A DNA stretch of 13,280 nt from contig PMIV01000059.1 in assembly GCA_003158355.1 (NCBI GenBank), forward strand, positions 1-13,280, read 5' to 3'. The notes under the pieces are model-generated. The model saw only the letters and a list, made by a program, of their open reading frames with translations, searched no databases and was not told the DNA's origin. The DNA is from Anaerolineaceae bacterium. GTDB taxonomy: Bacteria; Chloroflexota; Anaerolineae; Anaerolineales; Anaerolineaceae. Shown in pieces: positions 6,351 through 13,279 of this stretch (positions within the stretch are counted from its first letter, which is position 1; each line of letters opens with the position of its first letter). A program made the position numbers and the translations under genes.

Positions 6351-6718
6351 TCCAACATGAGTCTCGTCTTAAAGTAGCCGATAACACCGGCGCTCGAGAG
6401 TTGTTAGTGTTTCATATCGATGGTGGTTCCACCCATAAATATGGTGGCGTCGGTGATGTTGTGGTTGCTACAGTAAAATCAGCTGCTCCTCAGGGCTCGG
6501 TCAAAAAAAGTGAAGTGGTAAAAGCCGTTATCGTGCGCACCGCTAAAGAATGGCGCCGCGAAGATGGTTCATCCATCCGCTTTGATGACAATGCTGCAGT
6601 TATTCTGGATGCAGATGGTCAAAACCCGAAAGGGACTCGTATTTTTGGCCCGGTTGCCCGCGAGCTTCGTGAAAAAGGCTTTATGAAGATCATCAGCCTG
6701 GCACCAGAAGTGCTTTAG
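6347..6718 (+). CDS. rplN: 50S ribosomal protein L14
   Basis: L14 lies at the subunit interface (bridges B5 and B8) and is the docking site for the silencing factor RsfS where present. The 123-residue product begins with [18 protein letters not shown], the classic L14 opening. It contains [12 protein letters not shown] (36-47), [18 protein letters not shown] (58-75) and the invariant end [25 protein letters not shown] (6333-6339), inside rpsQ, is a strong Shine-Dalgarno 7 nt from the ATG. The TAG stop (6716-6718) falls in the loop of a 6-bp hairpin (6697-6724). rplX starts 24 nt later. Confidence 0.98.
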   Translation: MIQHESRLKVADNTGARELLVFHIDGGSTHKYGGVGDVVVATVKSAAPQGSVKKSEVVKAVIVRTAKEWRREDGSSIRFDDNAAVILDADGQNPKGTRIFGPVARELREKGFMKIISLAPEVL

Positions 6719-6724
6719 GCCAGG
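6697..6724 (+). other. Hairpin around the rplN stop codon
   Basis: CCTGGC (6697-6702) pairs perfectly with GCCAGG (6719-6724). The 16-nt loop contains the rplN stop TAG, and the loop itself can make a 4-bp competitor (GCAC with GTGC). No T tract follows. Function unknown; chance is possible because the left arm is coding. Confidence 0.35.
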
Positions 6725-6742
6725 GATGCAGGAGCGATATAA

Positions 6743-7075
6743 ATGAAGTTAAAAATTCGCAAAGGTGATCAGGTTGAAGTCATCGCAGGCCGCTTGGACG
6801 ACAAGGGCAAACGTGGTGAAGTGATCAAAGTTGTCACTGAAGAACAACGTATTGTGGTGCAAGGCATTAACATGCGCACAAAGCACCAAAAACAAGTTCA
6901 ATCTCAGGGACGTACAGTCAACCCCGGTAAAATTCGTTTCGAGGCTGCTCTAAGCATTTCAAACGTAATGATCGTTTGCAAGAAATGCAACAAGCCGACT
7001 CGTATTAGCCTGGTTCGTGAAGGTAGCAAGACCAAACGAATTTGCAAAAAATGTAATGCAGACTTGGACCTGTAG
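6743..7075 (+). CDS. rplX: 50S ribosomal protein L24, four-cysteine type
   Basis: L24 is an assembly-initiating 23S rRNA binder near the tunnel exit. The 110-residue product opens with a KOW motif (LKIRKGDQVEVIAGRLDDKG, 3-22). It ends in a zinc-ribbon-like pattern with two CKKC knuckles, C79/C82 and C101/C104, separated by 18 residues. The knuckles suggest zinc binding, as in other four-cysteine L24 proteins; E. coli L24 lacks them. AGGAG (6730-6734) is 8 nt upstream. The TAG stop (7073-7075) is inside a 7-bp hairpin. rplE starts 21 nt later. Confidence 0.97.
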   Translation: MKLKIRKGDQVEVIAGRLDDKGKRGEVIKVVTEEQRIVVQGINMRTKHQKQVQSQGRTVNPGKIRFEAALSISNVMIVCKKCNKPTRISLVREGSKTKRICKKCNADLDL

Positions 7076-7081
7076 TCCAGG
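7063..7081 (+). other. Hairpin over the rplX stop codon
   Basis: CTTGGAC (7063-7069) pairs with GTCCAGG (7075-7081), 7 pairs with one G-U, closing a 5-nt loop CTGTA. The stop TAG (7073-7075) spans the loop and the first base of the right arm. The rplE Shine-Dalgarno GGAG (7084-7087) is immediately downstream, so the stem could affect access to it. Not a terminator in form. Confidence 0.4.
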
Positions 7082-7096
7082 GCGGAGTAAAAAAAG

Positions 7097-7639
7097 ATGA
7101 ATCATTTGAGAGAAAAGTACCAAAAAGAAGTAGCTCCGGCCTTGATGAAAGCATTGGGTATCACCAATGTGATGCAGATCCCGTCAATCCAAAAGGTCGT
7201 TGTAAACATTGGTATGGGTGAAGCAATGGATAACCCCAAGGCTTTGGATGCTGCTGTGCAAGATCTGACAGCGATCACCGGCCAGAAACCAGTGATTACC
7301 AAGGCACGAAAAAGCATTGCCAATTTTAAACTGCGTGAAGGTCGTGCCATTGGCACCTCAGTAACATTACGCGGCGAAAAGATGTGGGCATTTCTGGATC
7401 GTGTGATGAATATCGTGCTTCCGCGTGTGCGTGATTTCCGCGGAGTTTCGGCTGAGTCTTTTGATGGTCGGGGTAATTACACCCTTGGCCTGCGCGAGCA
7501 GATCATCTTCCCGGAAATTGAATATGACAAAGTAGATAAAGTGCGCGGTATGGAAATTACCATTGTCACTACCGCCACTTCTGACGATCAAGCTACCGCT
7601 TTATTGCAGATGCTTGGCATGCCTTTCAGGAAGGATTAG
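7097..7639 (+). CDS. rplE: 50S ribosomal protein L5
   Basis: L5 binds 5S rRNA, and with L18 and L25-type proteins it forms the central protuberance. The 180-residue product has normal length. It begins [18 protein letters not shown] (3-20), carries the P-loop-like contact region [22 protein letters not shown] (61-82) and [22 protein letters not shown] (115-136), and ends with the conserved [13 protein letters not shown] (7084-7087) lies 9 nt upstream. The end of the gene contains the Shine-Dalgarno of rpsN (AAGGA, 7631-7635), whose ATG is 2 nt after the L5 stop, as expected for coupled genes. Confidence 0.98.
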   Translation: MNHLREKYQKEVAPALMKALGITNVMQIPSIQKVVVNIGMGEAMDNPKALDAAVQDLTAITGQKPVITKARKSIANFKLREGRAIGTSVTLRGEKMWAFLDRVMNIVLPRVRDFRGVSAESFDGRGNYTLGLREQIIFPEIEYDKVDKVRGMEITIVTTATSDDQATALLQMLGMPFRKD

Positions 7640-7640
7640 T

Positions 7641-7823
7641 ATGGCAAAGAAGTGCATGGAATATCGTGAACAACGGCGGAAGTATGCCGTTCAGGTACGT
7701 AACCGCTGCAAACGCTGTGGGAGACCACGCGGCTATATGCGCCGATTTGGGTTATGCCGTATCTGCTTTAGAGAGCTAGCTCTTCAAGGCGAAATCCCCG
7801 GTGTGACCAAGTCATCCTGGTAG
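7641..7823 (+). CDS. rpsN: 30S ribosomal protein S14, zinc (C+) type
   Basis: S14 is a head protein of the 30S subunit. This 60-residue product is the short zinc-binding type (often called type Z), about 60 residues, and not the 89-100-residue cysteine-free form. The four ligands are C23, C26, C39 and C42 in a C-X2-C-X12-C-X2-C pattern (CKRC and CRIC), followed by the invariant FRELA and the end [11 protein letters not shown]. An extra cysteine is at position 5. The start at 7641 is fixed by AAGGA (7631-7635), 5 nt upstream, and by the family opening MAKK; the frame stays open further upstream but only across rplE. A zinc-independent paralogue, if any, is not in this window. Confidence 0.97.
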   Translation: MAKKCMEYREQRRKYAVQVRNRCKRCGRPRGYMRRFGLCRICFRELALQGEIPGVTKSSW

Positions 7824-7844
7824 CGCCAATTCGGAGGAAGAAAC

Positions 7845-8258
7845 ATGAGTGTTAATGATCCAATTGCTGATATGTTGACCCGTATCCGGAATGGTGCCAT
7901 GGCTGGCCAATCCGTAGTGGCTATGCCTAACTCCAAAATCAAGACAGAAATTGCCCGGATTTTGAAGGAAGAAGGCTTTATCGAAGGATATGAAGTTGTT
8001 GATGGCGAAAAGGCATTTATCAAAGTGCTGCGCGTCAAGATGAAATATGTTGGTGAACGTCGTCAACGGACGCCAGTGATCACCGGTCTGGATAGAATTA
8101 GCCGTCCTGGACGTCGAGTTTACACACAAAAATCAGACATTCCCTGGGTGTTGGCTGGTATGGGCATTGCCATCTTATCCACGCCAAAGGGTGTGATGAC
8201 CGGACAGAGAGCCCGTCAATTAGGTATCGGCGGCGAACTTCTCTGCAAGGTCTGGTAG
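7845..8258 (+). CDS. rpsH: 30S ribosomal protein S8
   Basis: S8 is a primary binder of helix 21 of 16S rRNA and, in E. coli, represses the spc operon by binding near the rplE start. The 137-residue product has the expected N-terminal domain (VNDPIADMLTRIRNG, 3-17), the middle region IKTEIARILKEEGFIEGYEV (32-51), and the conserved C-terminal motif STPKGVMTGQRARQLGIGGE (112-131). GGAGG (7833-7837) is 7 nt from the ATG. I did not find an obvious S8-site mimic around the rplE start by eye, apart from the short stem at 7063-7081. Confidence 0.98.
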   Translation: MSVNDPIADMLTRIRNGAMAGQSVVAMPNSKIKTEIARILKEEGFIEGYEVVDGEKAFIKVLRVKMKYVGERRQRTPVITGLDRISRPGRRVYTQKSDIPWVLAGMGIAILSTPKGVMTGQRARQLGIGGELLCKVW

Positions 8259-8285
8259 CCCGGTGGAATTAAGGAGGTTTGAAAA

Positions 8286-8846
8286 GTGTCTCGTATAGGT
8301 CGGTTACCAGTTACAGTTCCAGAGGCCGTTAAGGTTGACATCAACGGCTCTGAAGTTCATGTAAAGGGCCCCAAGGGTGAAATGAAACGCACTTTTTCAT
8401 CCGTATTGGGAATCTCAATGGAAGATGGGTCGATCAACGTCACCCGTAGTTCAGAAGATGCCCCAGTACGCGCTTTACATGGAACTACCCGCGCTCTAAT
8501 CCATAACATGGTCACCGGTGTTTCTACCGGATTTACCAAAGTATTGGATGTCGATGGTGTTGGTTACCGTACAGAAATGGACGGAGCAAAACTCGTCCTT
8601 TATGTGGGTTACTCTCACCCGGTTGTAATTGAACCACCCGTAGGGGTGAGTTTTGAAGTGGATAGCAAAGCACGTATCGTGACTATTCACGGTTATGACC
8701 TTGAAGTTATCGGCCAATTGGCTGCTGATATTCGCAAGATTCGACCACCAGAACCTTACCTTGGCAAAGGCATCCGCTATCACGGTGAAAAGATTCGCCG
8801 TAAAGCGGGTAAAGCCGGCAAAGGTAAAGGCGCCGGAAAGAAATAG
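8286..8846 (+). CDS. rplF: 50S ribosomal protein L6
   Basis: L6 lies near the sarcin-ricin loop and the factor-binding site. The gene starts with GTG at 8286, the only GTG start preferred in this window, backed by the strongest Shine-Dalgarno here, AAGGAGGT (8271-8278), 7 nt upstream. The 186-residue product opens SRIGRLPVTVPEAVKVDI (2-19). Two L6 repeats are visible, the second containing the conserved motif PEPYLGKGIRYHGEKIRRKAG (from about residue 155). The C-terminal tail is lysine/glycine-rich (KAGKGKGAGKK), slightly longer than in many homologues. The stop overlaps the probable rplR Shine-Dalgarno. Confidence 0.97.
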   Translation: MSRIGRLPVTVPEAVKVDINGSEVHVKGPKGEMKRTFSSVLGISMEDGSINVTRSSEDAPVRALHGTTRALIHNMVTGVSTGFTKVLDVDGVGYRTEMDGAKLVLYVGYSHPVVIEPPVGVSFEVDSKARIVTIHGYDLEVIGQLAADIRKIRPPEPYLGKGIRYHGEKIRRKAGKAGKGKGAGKK

Positions 8847-8850
8847 GTGA
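8845..8850 (+). promoter_or_regulatory. Ribosome binding site deciding the rplR start
   Basis: AGGTGA (8845-8850) abuts an ATG at 8851 but is 6 nt from the in-frame ATG at 8857. Only the second spacing is normal, so 8857 is preferred. The site overlaps the rplF stop TAG. Confidence 0.6.
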
Positions 8851-8856
8851 ATGCAT

Positions 8857-9222
8857 ATGGCAAAATATTCACGCAGTGAAGCAAGAATTCGCAGACACCA
8901 TCGTGTTCGCAAGAACATTAGTGGTACTGCTATCCGACCGCGCGTCAGTGTGTTCCGCAGTCTGGCAGAAATTTATGTTCAGGTGATCGATGATGAGCAG
9001 GGAGTCACCCTGGCTGCCGCTTCAAGCATCGATAAAGAACTTCGCGAGAAGGCAAAAGGCCTGAAAAAAGTTGAGCAGGCTCGCCTGGTAGGAGAGCTGG
9101 TGGCAAAACGCGCTCAGGGTAAAGGGATCAAACAGGTTGTGTTTGATCGTGGTGGTTTCCGCTTTAGCGGGCGCGTGAAAGCATTAGCTGATGCAGCCCG
9201 TGGGGCTGGCCTGGAATTCTAG
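8857..9222 (+). CDS. rplR: 50S ribosomal protein L18
   Basis: L18 binds 5S rRNA and attaches it to the 50S subunit. With the start at 8857 the product has 121 residues, the usual length, and begins [20 protein letters not shown], a basic N-terminal arm as expected. The fold follows with [20 protein letters not shown] and GVTLAAASS. The signature [28 protein letters not shown] is at the C terminus. The alternative ATG at 8851 would add MH but leaves no spacing from the Shine-Dalgarno. rpsE starts 28 nt after the stop. Confidence 0.96.
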   Translation: MAKYSRSEARIRRHHRVRKNISGTAIRPRVSVFRSLAEIYVQVIDDEQGVTLAAASSIDKELREKAKGLKKVEQARLVGELVAKRAQGKGIKQVVFDRGGFRFSGRVKALADAARGAGLEF

Positions 9223-9250
9223 GCGATCAAGATAAAGTGAGGGCCTAAAT

Positions 9251-9781
9251 ATGGAGCAAATGGAATACCAACCATTAGATCAACAATATGACGAACGTGT
9301 CATTGAAATTGCTCGTGTCGCTAAAGTTGTAAAAGGTGGCCGTCGGTTCCAGTTCCGTGTCACAATTGTGACTGGAGATAACCACGGCAGGATCGGAATT
9401 GGAATTGGCAAAGCCAATGCAGTTCCTGATGCCATGCGTAAGGCGACCGAGCGCGCGCATAAAGATATGCGACAGGTAGTGATTGCCAAAAGCACCATTC
9501 CGCACGAAGTTACCGGCCGAACAGGCGGAGCAGTTGTACTGCTAAAACCTGCTTCTCCAGGTACCGGTGTTATCGCTGCAGGTGGTGTCCGTGCTGTGTT
9601 AGAGGCTGCCGGCGTACATGATATCCTGACCAAAAGTCTGGGTAGTTCCAATGTCTTGAATGTAGTCAAAGCCACATTTGAGGCTCTGGATCAATTGAAA
9701 TCTCCAGAAGTTGAAGCCGCCCACCGTGGTAAGTTAGCCAAAGATTTGGCTCCTTACTGGGAACGGAGGAACAATGGCTAA
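9251..9781 (+). CDS. rpsE: 30S ribosomal protein S5
   Basis: S5 sits at the mRNA entry and decoding region; changes in it alter fidelity or spectinomycin response. The 176-residue product has the double-stranded RNA-binding-like domain with ARVAKVVKGGRRFQFRV (21-37) and the signature GDNHGRIGIGIGKANAVPDA (42-61). The second domain carries GTGVIAAGGVRAVLEAAGVHDI. The start at 9251 is backed by GAGGG (9239-9243); a second ATG at 9260 is possible but less well spaced. The last 8 bases (ATGGCTAA) overlap the start of rpmD, and GGAGG (9765-9769) for rpmD lies within this gene, implying coupling. Confidence 0.97.
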   Translation: MEQMEYQPLDQQYDERVIEIARVAKVVKGGRRFQFRVTIVTGDNHGRIGIGIGKANAVPDAMRKATERAHKDMRQVVIAKSTIPHEVTGRTGGAVVLLKPASPGTGVIAAGGVRAVLEAAGVHDILTKSLGSSNVLNVVKATFEALDQLKSPEVEAAHRGKLAKDLAPYWERRNNG

Positions 9782-9983
9782 AAAGACTCAAACTCCCAAG
9801 ACGGTACGCATTACTTTGGTGAGAAGTGCGATCGGTTATTCAGTCAAACATAAAGAGACCGTTCGGGCTCTGGGACTGCATCGCATTAGCCAAACCGTCG
9901 AACAGCTTGACACTCCAGTTTTGCGTGGCATGCTGCGCAAAGTTAATCATCTAGTCAAGATAGAAGAGCAGGAATCGAAATGA
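9774..9983 (+). CDS. rpmD: 50S ribosomal protein L30
   Basis: L30 is a small 23S rRNA binder near the 5S region, not universal in bacteria. The 69-residue product has the typical pattern VRITLVRSAIGYSVKHKETV (11-30), then ALGLHRISQTVEQLDTPVLRGML (32-54), then VNHLVKI. It carries a short charged tail (EEQESK) and a 10-residue basic N-terminal lead (MAKKTQTPKT) beyond the E. coli start. It overlaps rpsE by 8 nt at its start and rplO by 4 nt (ATGA) at its end. Ordinary otherwise. Confidence 0.96.
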   Translation: MAKKTQTPKTVRITLVRSAIGYSVKHKETVRALGLHRISQTVEQLDTPVLRGMLRKVNHLVKIEEQESK

Positions 9984-10432
9984 AACTACACGATCTCATG
10001 CCGAATGAAGGTTCTAAACATGTAAGCAAGCGCAAAGGGCATGGTATGTCTGCCGGTCAGGGTAAAACCGCCGGTCGAGGTACAAAAGGTCTTGGTGCTC
10101 GCGCTGGTTCTGGTGGTCATTTATACCGCCAGGGTGGTAACCTACCTTTCTTTCGACGCTTACCCTTTATGCGTGGTGAGGGATTTACCCCGCCTAACAG
10201 CGTAGAATACAATGAAGTAAACATTGATCAGCTGGCTAATTTTGAAGCGGGCAGTGTCATCACCCACGAAGTTTTGGCCGAGGCTAAAATGCTCCATAAA
10301 TCTGGTAACCCGGTAGCAGTTCTTGGACGCGGGGAATTGACAGTCGCTTTGACCGTTCAGGTTCAACGAATCACCAAGTCTGCCCGCGCCAAGATTGAAT
10401 CTGCCGGTGGCAAGGTCGAACTGATCGCCTAA
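9980..10432 (+). CDS. rplO: 50S ribosomal protein L15
   Basis: L15 is a late-assembly 50S protein with a long extended N-terminal arm. The 150-residue product begins MKLHDLMPNEGSKHVSKRKG. The glycine/lysine-rich arm GKTAGRGTKGLGARAGSGG (28-46) is followed by the conserved LPFFRRLPFMRGEGF (55-69). The globular C-terminal part ends IESAGGKVELIA, the usual signature. The start is in an ATGA overlap with rpmD, so it is probably translated by coupling; a weak purine tract in rpmD precedes it. secY starts 26 nt downstream. No anomalies. Confidence 0.98.
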   Translation: MKLHDLMPNEGSKHVSKRKGHGMSAGQGKTAGRGTKGLGARAGSGGHLYRQGGNLPFFRRLPFMRGEGFTPPNSVEYNEVNIDQLANFEAGSVITHEVLAEAKMLHKSGNPVAVLGRGELTVALTVQVQRITKSARAKIESAGGKVELIA

Positions 10433-10458
10433 CCGGTTATTTGAAGGAGTAAGTACTA

Positions 10459-11799
10459 ATGAAGCGATCATCAGCTTGGCGCTATTTGTGGAAGTCTGAA
10501 GATATTCGTAAAAAGTTAATCATCACTGTGCTATTGCTGGTGCTCTATCGGCTGGCAGCAAATATTCCTGTGCCTGGAATTAACCGCACTGTGATTCTTT
10601 CGCTTGCTACAAGCAGTAATACTGCGGCATCAAACCTCTTTAATTTGTTGGATTTGCTCTCAGGTGGAACAATTTCTAACTTCTCCATCCTGGCGATGGG
10701 TGTATATCCATACATCACCGCTCAGATCATCATCCAACTCTTGGTCCCCATCATTCCTGCGCTAGAGCGCCGGATCAAGGATGATCCAAGAGAAGGCAGA
10801 ACTTTGATGGAGAAATGGACAATGTTCCTGACCATCCCGATGGCATTTCTCTCCGCAATCGGTCAGGTGAACATCTTTAACTCCATGGTTACAAGTGGAA
10901 GTGTTCTCAATACTCCATTTGGATTTATTGGTGCTTCGCTGGTACCTACTCTCACTTTGCTCAGCGCAATGGTAGCCGGCACGATGTTTGGTATCTGGCT
11001 TGGACAATTGATCTCGGAATATGGTATTCCTAACCAGGGACTTTCATTGATCATTTTTGCTGGTATCGTTGCCAAAATCCCATCCAAATTGGGTAGCATT
11101 CTGGCAGATCAACAAAATGGCTGGTGGATGTTCTTACTGATGATTGTTATCTTAAGCCTCACCATTTTCGCGATCGTTTTTGTGCAGCAGGGACGCCGCA
11201 ATGTACCGGTACTGTTCCCTGGACGGCGTGTGGGAAACCGCATGTCCATGCCAGTGCGCAGCAACCTGCCTCTGATGGTCAATATGGCCGGCATGATCCC
11301 ATTGATCTTTGCCCAGACTATTTTGTCCTTCCCAGCTTTGATCGCCAGTTACTTTGTCAAAGCGGGTAATACCACAGGTTTCTGGTACGGAGTGTATTCT
11401 TTGTTTGGTGGTACTGGCTGGGCTTATCCCATTCTGTACTTCCTCTTCGTTGTCGGGTTCACCTTCTTCTATACCGATGTTCTCTTTACTCAACAGAACT
11501 ATGGTGACTCCCTCAAAAAGCAGGGTGCTCAGATCCCGGGCGTTGTCCGCGGTGGACCGACCCAGAAATACTTAACTAAAGTTCAGCGCCGTATCACCTT
11601 CCCGGGTGCTTTCTTCCTTGGGTTCGTGGCAGTGCTGCCTTACATCTTAAAGCTATTCCTGCCAATTTCACAGTCAACTCTATTCGTCATTTCTGCAGCC
11701 GGCTTGCTGATCGTTGTGGGTGTCGTTCGTGATACCTTCACCATCATCGAAACCGAGCTCAAAGTGCACGGGTACGAAGACAGCATCATTAAAGGCTAG
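10459..11799 (+). CDS. secY: Protein translocase subunit SecY
   Basis: SecY is the membrane channel of the Sec translocon, working with SecE, SecG and SecA or the ribosome. The 446-residue product has ten predictable membrane segments at roughly 18-36, 73-97, 119-138, 157-183, 192-210, 222-243, 270-297, 321-342, 381-401 and 407-426. The plug lies at about 61-72 (FNLLDLLSGG), after the periplasmic NIPVPGI start. The C5 cytosolic loop (343-375) reads IPGVVRGGPT (359-368). Aligned to IPGIRPG of E. coli, the critical R357 position is V363, with arginine next to it at 364. The family end is ETELKVHGYEDSIIKG-like. AAGGAG (10444-10449) is 9 nt upstream. adk follows after 8 nt. Confidence 0.98.
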   Translation: MKRSSAWRYLWKSEDIRKKLIITVLLLVLYRLAANIPVPGINRTVILSLATSSNTAASNLFNLLDLLSGGTISNFSILAMGVYPYITAQIIIQLLVPIIPALERRIKDDPREGRTLMEKWTMFLTIPMAFLSAIGQVNIFNSMVTSGSVLNTPFGFIGASLVPTLTLLSAMVAGTMFGIWLGQLISEYGIPNQGLSLIIFAGIVAKIPSKLGSILADQQNGWWMFLLMIVILSLTIFAIVFVQQGRRNVPVLFPGRRVGNRMSMPVRSNLPLMVNMAGMIPLIFAQTILSFPALIASYFVKAGNTTGFWYGVYSLFGGTGWAYPILYFLFVVGFTFFYTDVLFTQQNYGDSLKKQGAQIPGVVRGGPTQKYLTKVQRRITFPGAFFLGFVAVLPYILKLFLPISQSTLFVISAAGLLIVVGVVRDTFTIIETELKVHGYEDSIIKG

Positions 11800-11807
11800 A
11801 GGCTAAT

Positions 11808-12461
11808 ATGGCGAGATTTTACGTCTTACTTGGCCCTCCAGGGGCTGGAAAAGGAACTCAGGCAAAGGTTATTGCCGAGAAGTATGGTTTAGTTCATATT
11901 TCTTCTGGTGATCTTTTCCGGGAGAACCTTAAAAATCAAACGGAATTAGGCAAGCTTGCCCAGGGTTTTATGACCCGGGGTGAGCTTGTACCCGATGATG
12001 TCACCATTGCCATGGTGCGCGACCGGATTTCCCGCCCTGATTGCAAGAAGGGTGCTTTACTTGATGGATTTCCGCGAACACCTGCTCAGGCAGATGCGCT
12101 ATCGGTGATGTTGAAGGAATTCAACAGCAAAGTGGAGCTGGTTCCCCTCATTGACGTCCCCACCCAGGAGCTCATCGAGCGTTTGAGCGGTCGTTGGACG
12201 TGCCGAGCGCAGGGTCATGTCTTCCATGAAAAGTTTAATCCTCCCAAAAAAGCAGGAATCTGCGATGAAGATGGATCGGAACTTTATCAGCGTGAAGATG
12301 ATAAAAAAGCCACTGTTGAAAATCGCATCAAAGTCTATACTGAACAAACTGCTCCACTAATTGAGTATTACAGCAGCCGAAAAATATTGGTCAAAATTGA
12401 TGGTACAAAATCCATTGGTGATGTATCTAAAGAGCTGCTGGCTGCAATCGAGAAAGCGTAA
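11808..12461 (+). CDS. adk: Adenylate kinase, long-LID form with degenerate zinc site
   Basis: Adenylate kinase interconverts ATP + AMP and 2 ADP in the cytoplasm. The 217-residue product has the P-loop GPPGAGKGT (9-17), the AMP-binding region SSGDLFR (32-38), DGFPRT (86-91) with R90, and LSGRW (126-130). The LID spans about 126-164. Where zinc-type enzymes have C-X2-C-X16-C-X2-C/D, this protein has C132, Q135, C152 and D155 with the spacing retained. Only two cysteines are left, so zinc binding is doubtful. The conserved QRxDD motif is at 161-165 (QREDD). The start is weakly supported by GAGG (11799-11802), overlapping the secY stop. map begins 4 nt after its stop. Confidence 0.97.
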   Translation: MARFYVLLGPPGAGKGTQAKVIAEKYGLVHISSGDLFRENLKNQTELGKLAQGFMTRGELVPDDVTIAMVRDRISRPDCKKGALLDGFPRTPAQADALSVMLKEFNSKVELVPLIDVPTQELIERLSGRWTCRAQGHVFHEKFNPPKKAGICDEDGSELYQREDDKKATVENRIKVYTEQTAPLIEYYSSRKILVKIDGTKSIGDVSKELLAAIEKA

Positions 12462-12465
12462 TAAT

Positions 12466-13278
12466 ATGTCTTGGGATAGACAGATCACAATTAAGACGCC
12501 CCATGAATTGGAGTTGATGCGCGGAGCTGGCCGTATTAATGCAGAAGCATTGGCAGCCGCCCGTTCCATCATCCGGCCTGGAGTGACTACTGGAGATCTG
12601 AATGCTGCAGCCGAAGAAGTGCTGCGCAAACATGGTTGTTACAGTCCTTTTAAAGGGTACCCCGGTCCATACCCCTACCCGGCCAGCACCAACGTCAGCG
12701 TCAATTATGAACTGGTGCATGGCATTCCAGGAAAGCGCAAGCTTAAAGAAGGGGATATTGTTTCGGTAGATTGCGGATGTGTCTATGAAGGATTTGTAGG
12801 CGATGCTGCTTTTACTGCCGGTGTTGGCGTGATCTCTAAAGAGGCACAAAAGTTGATTGACGCCACCGAAGGGGCTCTTTATGCCGGTATCGAAAAAATG
12901 GTTGCCGGCAATCATTTGGGCGACGTTTCTAACGCCATTCAAGTATATGCCGAAAGTCGCGGTTTTTACGTGACTCGTGAATATACCGGGCATGGTGTGG
13001 GTCGCGAAATGCATGAAGGACCAATGGCGCCGAACTTCGGGACGCCTGGTAGAGGAATTGTTCTAAAAGTAGGAATGACCATTGCGTTGGAACCCATGCT
13101 ATTAGTCGGCACTGCTGATACGAAAGTCCTACCGGATCAGTGGACGGTTTCTTCTGAAGATGGTTCTTTGACCGCGCATTATGAACACACGATCGCTGTC
13201 ACAGAAAATGGACCCCTGATCCTAACTACGCTGGGAGACGGCTCCATTCCTAGACGGAATCACGAAGAACAGGTATAA
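12466..13278 (+). CDS. map: Type I methionine aminopeptidase
   Basis: This enzyme removes the N-terminal methionine from nascent proteins. From the ATG at 12466 the product has 270 residues. The two-metal site is complete: D102, D113, H176, E209 and E240, in the contexts VDCG, VGDAAF, TGHGVG, LEPM and HYEHT. H85 in VHGIP corresponds to the active-site H79 of E. coli. There is no N-terminal zinc-finger extension, so it is the short bacterial form. It begins 4 nt after adk. The frame is open further upstream to 12361, but those residues only shadow adk. The Shine-Dalgarno is weak, suggesting coupling with adk. The TAA stop (13276-13278) lies in a promoter-like -10 box. Confidence 0.97.
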   Translation: MSWDRQITIKTPHELELMRGAGRINAEALAAARSIIRPGVTTGDLNAAAEEVLRKHGCYSPFKGYPGPYPYPASTNVSVNYELVHGIPGKRKLKEGDIVSVDCGCVYEGFVGDAAFTAGVGVISKEAQKLIDATEGALYAGIEKMVAGNHLGDVSNAIQVYAESRGFYVTREYTGHGVGREMHEGPMAPNFGTPGRGIVLKVGMTIALEPMLLVGTADTKVLPDQWTVSSEDGSLTAHYEHTIAVTENGPLILTTLGDGSIPRRNHEEQV

Positions 13279-13279
13279 T
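13251..13279 (+). promoter_or_regulatory. Promoter-like element at the end of map
   Basis: TAGACG (13251-13256, 4 of 6 to TTGACA) is followed after exactly 17 nt by TATAAT (13274-13279), a perfect -10 consensus that includes the map stop codon. It points out of the window towards the next genes, which in this operon type are often infA, rpmJ, rpsM and rpoA; these are not visible here. Pattern evidence only. Confidence 0.4.

Noticed and set aside
10337..10365. Perfect TTGACA in rplO upstream of secY
   Set aside because: No acceptable -10 box at 16-18 nt, so a separate secY promoter is not supported. A similar TTGACA in rplF (8335-8340) fails for the same reason.
12427..13014. Long reverse-strand open frame (195 codons) opposite map and the end of adk
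   Set aside because: It is antisense to a complete, catalytically intact methionine aminopeptidase. Its translation shows no recognisable domain, and it lacks a convincing ribosome binding site. It follows from codon use on the plus strand.
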